This document shows, in pieces, positions 5,573 to 5,970 of a DNA stretch of 5,970 nt. Below the pieces are notes generated by a model, which was given only the letters and a program-made list of their open reading frames with translations, was not told the DNA's origin and searched no databases. The stretch comes from Cyanobacteria bacterium UBA11153 (GTDB taxonomy: Bacteria > Cyanobacteriota > Cyanobacteriia > Cyanobacteriales > Coleofasciculaceae): contig DOIX01000040.1 of NCBI GenBank assembly GCA_003511885.1, forward strand, positions 7,976-13,945, read 5' to 3'. Position numbers and translations under genes: made by a program. Position 1 is the first letter of the stretch, and each line of letters starts with the position of its first letter.

Positions 5573-5583
5573 AATGTTACAAT
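5566..5583. promoter_or_regulatory. HLR1-like RpaB operator
   Basis: GTAACAAA (5566-5573), two bases, then GTTACAAT (5576-5583). The HLR1 consensus is two direct (G/T)TTACA(T/A)(T/A) octamers two bases apart. The second half matches 8 of 8 and the first 7 of 8 (A for T at its third base). In cyanobacteria HLR1 is bound by the response regulator RpaB and controls high-light-responsive photosynthesis genes, including hli and photosystem genes. The site lies 68 bases before the Psb35-like start codon. TACAAT (5578-5583) could serve as a plus-strand -10, in which case bound RpaB would repress. The match is visible; the function is inference. Confidence 0.6.
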
Positions 5584-5621
5584 TGCGATCTGCTTTGCAG
5601 GAGCGCAAGCTATCGCAAAGC
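5583..5621 (+). promoter_or_regulatory. Foldable leader element with two alternative structures
   Basis: Fold A: TTGCGAT (5583-5589) pairs with ATCGCAA (5612-5618) and encloses two small hairpins, CTGC/GCAG (5590-5600, loop TTT) and AGC/GCT (5602-5611, GCAA tetraloop), leaving a single unpaired junction base (5601). Fold B: GCTTTGC (5592-5598) pairs with GCAAAGC (5615-5621), which excludes fold A. It lies between the HLR1-like site and the Psb35-like start codon. It could be an RNA leader element or one copy of a dispersed palindromic repeat. Confidence 0.45.
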
Positions 5622-5650
5622 GGAAATAGTTAGCAATCGGGAAGCCAAGA

Positions 5651-5872
5651 ATGAGTTTGTTAATAGAAGTGGGAGCGGGTAGCACTGCTCAATTTCCCAT
5701 TTACTTTACACTGGTATATGTGGTGGGATTTATCGCAGCCGTAACGATTGGATCGATAGCCTGGTACAACTCCAAGCGTCCACCTGGTTGGGAAAATGCG
5801 GAACGTCCGAATATCGTGCCGAAGATTCAAACACCAGACAATGCCGAGGTGGAAGATTCCAAGCAAAGTTAA
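5651..5872 (+). CDS. psb35: Psb35-like photosystem II assembly protein
   Basis: 73 aa. A short N-terminus (1-14) is followed by one membrane helix at about 15-39 (from QFPIYFTLVYVVGF to IAWYN), then a basic and aromatic boundary NSKRPPGWENAERP (40-53) and a variable acidic tail. The AVTIGSIAWYNSKRPPGWE block is what I associate with Psb35 (Ssl2148 in Synechocystis), reported to stabilise the CP47 assembly module together with high-light-inducible proteins. It should lie in the thylakoid membrane. The ATG at 5651 has only a weak GGGA ribosome site eight bases upstream, but no better start exists. The upstream region holds an HLR1-like site and a foldable leader. A ten-unit heptamer array begins 10 bases after the stop. 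The single-helix protein is certain; the family name is from memory without a search. Confidence 0.7.
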   Translation: MSLLIEVGAGSTAQFPIYFTLVYVVGFIAAVTIGSIAWYNSKRPPGWENAERPNIVPKIQTPDNAEVEDSKQS

Positions 5873-5882
5873 GCGATAGCAG

Positions 5883-5952
5883 TTGACAATTGACAGTTGA
5901 CAGTTGACAGTTGACAGTTGACAGTTGACAGTTGACAGTTGACAGTTGACAG
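5883..5952. repeat. Ten-copy TTGACAG heptamer tandem array (STRR)
   Basis: One TTGACAA unit (5883-5889) is followed by nine exact TTGACAG units (5890-5952), 70 bases in total with no other mismatch. Heptanucleotide arrays of this type (STRR) are typical of filamentous cyanobacterial intergenic DNA and vary in copy number through replication slippage. Every unit contains a consensus -35 hexamer, TTGACA. TATAGC (5954-5959) follows, 16 bases beyond the TTGACA at 5932-5937. Short inverted flanks, ATAGC (5876-5880) and GCTAT (5958-5962), are present but may be chance. The minus-strand open frame across it is repeat translation, not a gene. Confidence 0.92.
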
Positions 5953-5970
5953 TTATAGCTATGTTCATCA

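Noticed and set aside
5566..5580. NtcA site, because GTAAC and GTTAC form an inverted repeat
   Set aside because: NtcA needs GTA-N8-TAC; here the spacing between GTA and TAC is nine bases. The direct-repeat HLR1 reading fits much better.
5883..5952. CRISPR array
   Set aside because: The repeat is a 7-base tandem unit without spacers, so it is an STRR array, not CRISPR.
5660..5968. 102-codon minus-strand frame rich in repeated VNCQLST residues
   Set aside because: It translates the heptamer array and then runs antisense through the Psb35-like gene.

Overview
The window looks like a filamentous-type cyanobacterial chromosome. Four perfect HIP1 octamers (GCGATCGC) occur in about 6 kb, where chance predicts about 0.1. 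Intergenic DNA carries heptanucleotide tandem repeats of the STRR kind. Several proteins belong to cyanobacterium-restricted families: a DUF2973-like membrane protein, a Psb35-like photosystem II assembly protein, and an outer-membrane barrel with a Pro/Gln-rich linker. I see no transposase, phage gene, CRISPR array, tRNA or rRNA. This is core or semi-core genome with unusually roomy, repeat-bearing intergenic DNA.

Layout. Left third, minus strand: a 107-aa thioredoxin (25-348), then a secreted 417-aa barrel protein (647-1900) starting at TTG behind a strong GAGGAG ribosome site, with a hairpin downstream of its stop. Middle, minus strand: a soluble orphan histidine kinase (2209-3672) with a PilJ-type N-terminal sensor and no adjacent response regulator. 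Next comes about 830 bases without a convincing gene; it holds a decayed 30-bp tandem repeat and several small hairpins. Right third: a DUF2973-like membrane protein (4501-4806, +) ending in a clean stem-loop; a 77-aa exported or membrane protein (4965-5198, +, GTG start); a convergent 82-aa cytosolic protein of unknown function (5244-5492, -); and a divergent Psb35-like gene (5651-5872, +). A ten-copy TTGACAG-type heptamer array follows 10 bases after that last stop.

How the parts relate. Most genes look like separate transcription units, with gaps of 45 to 830 bases, changes of strand, and hairpins behind some of them. The most informative regulatory region is the divergent 5493-5650 interval. 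It holds a 15/16 match to the HLR1 high-light element bound by the response regulator RpaB, overlapping candidate promoter elements for both flanking genes. It also holds a 39-base segment that can fold in two mutually exclusive ways. A high-light/redox operator next to a PSII assembly factor fits biologically, but remains inference.

I did not find a convincing new multi-gene system. The best leads are the HLR1-bearing divergent region, the alternative RNA folds before two small genes, the orphan PilJ-sensor kinase, and the heptamer array in which every unit is a -35 hexamer.
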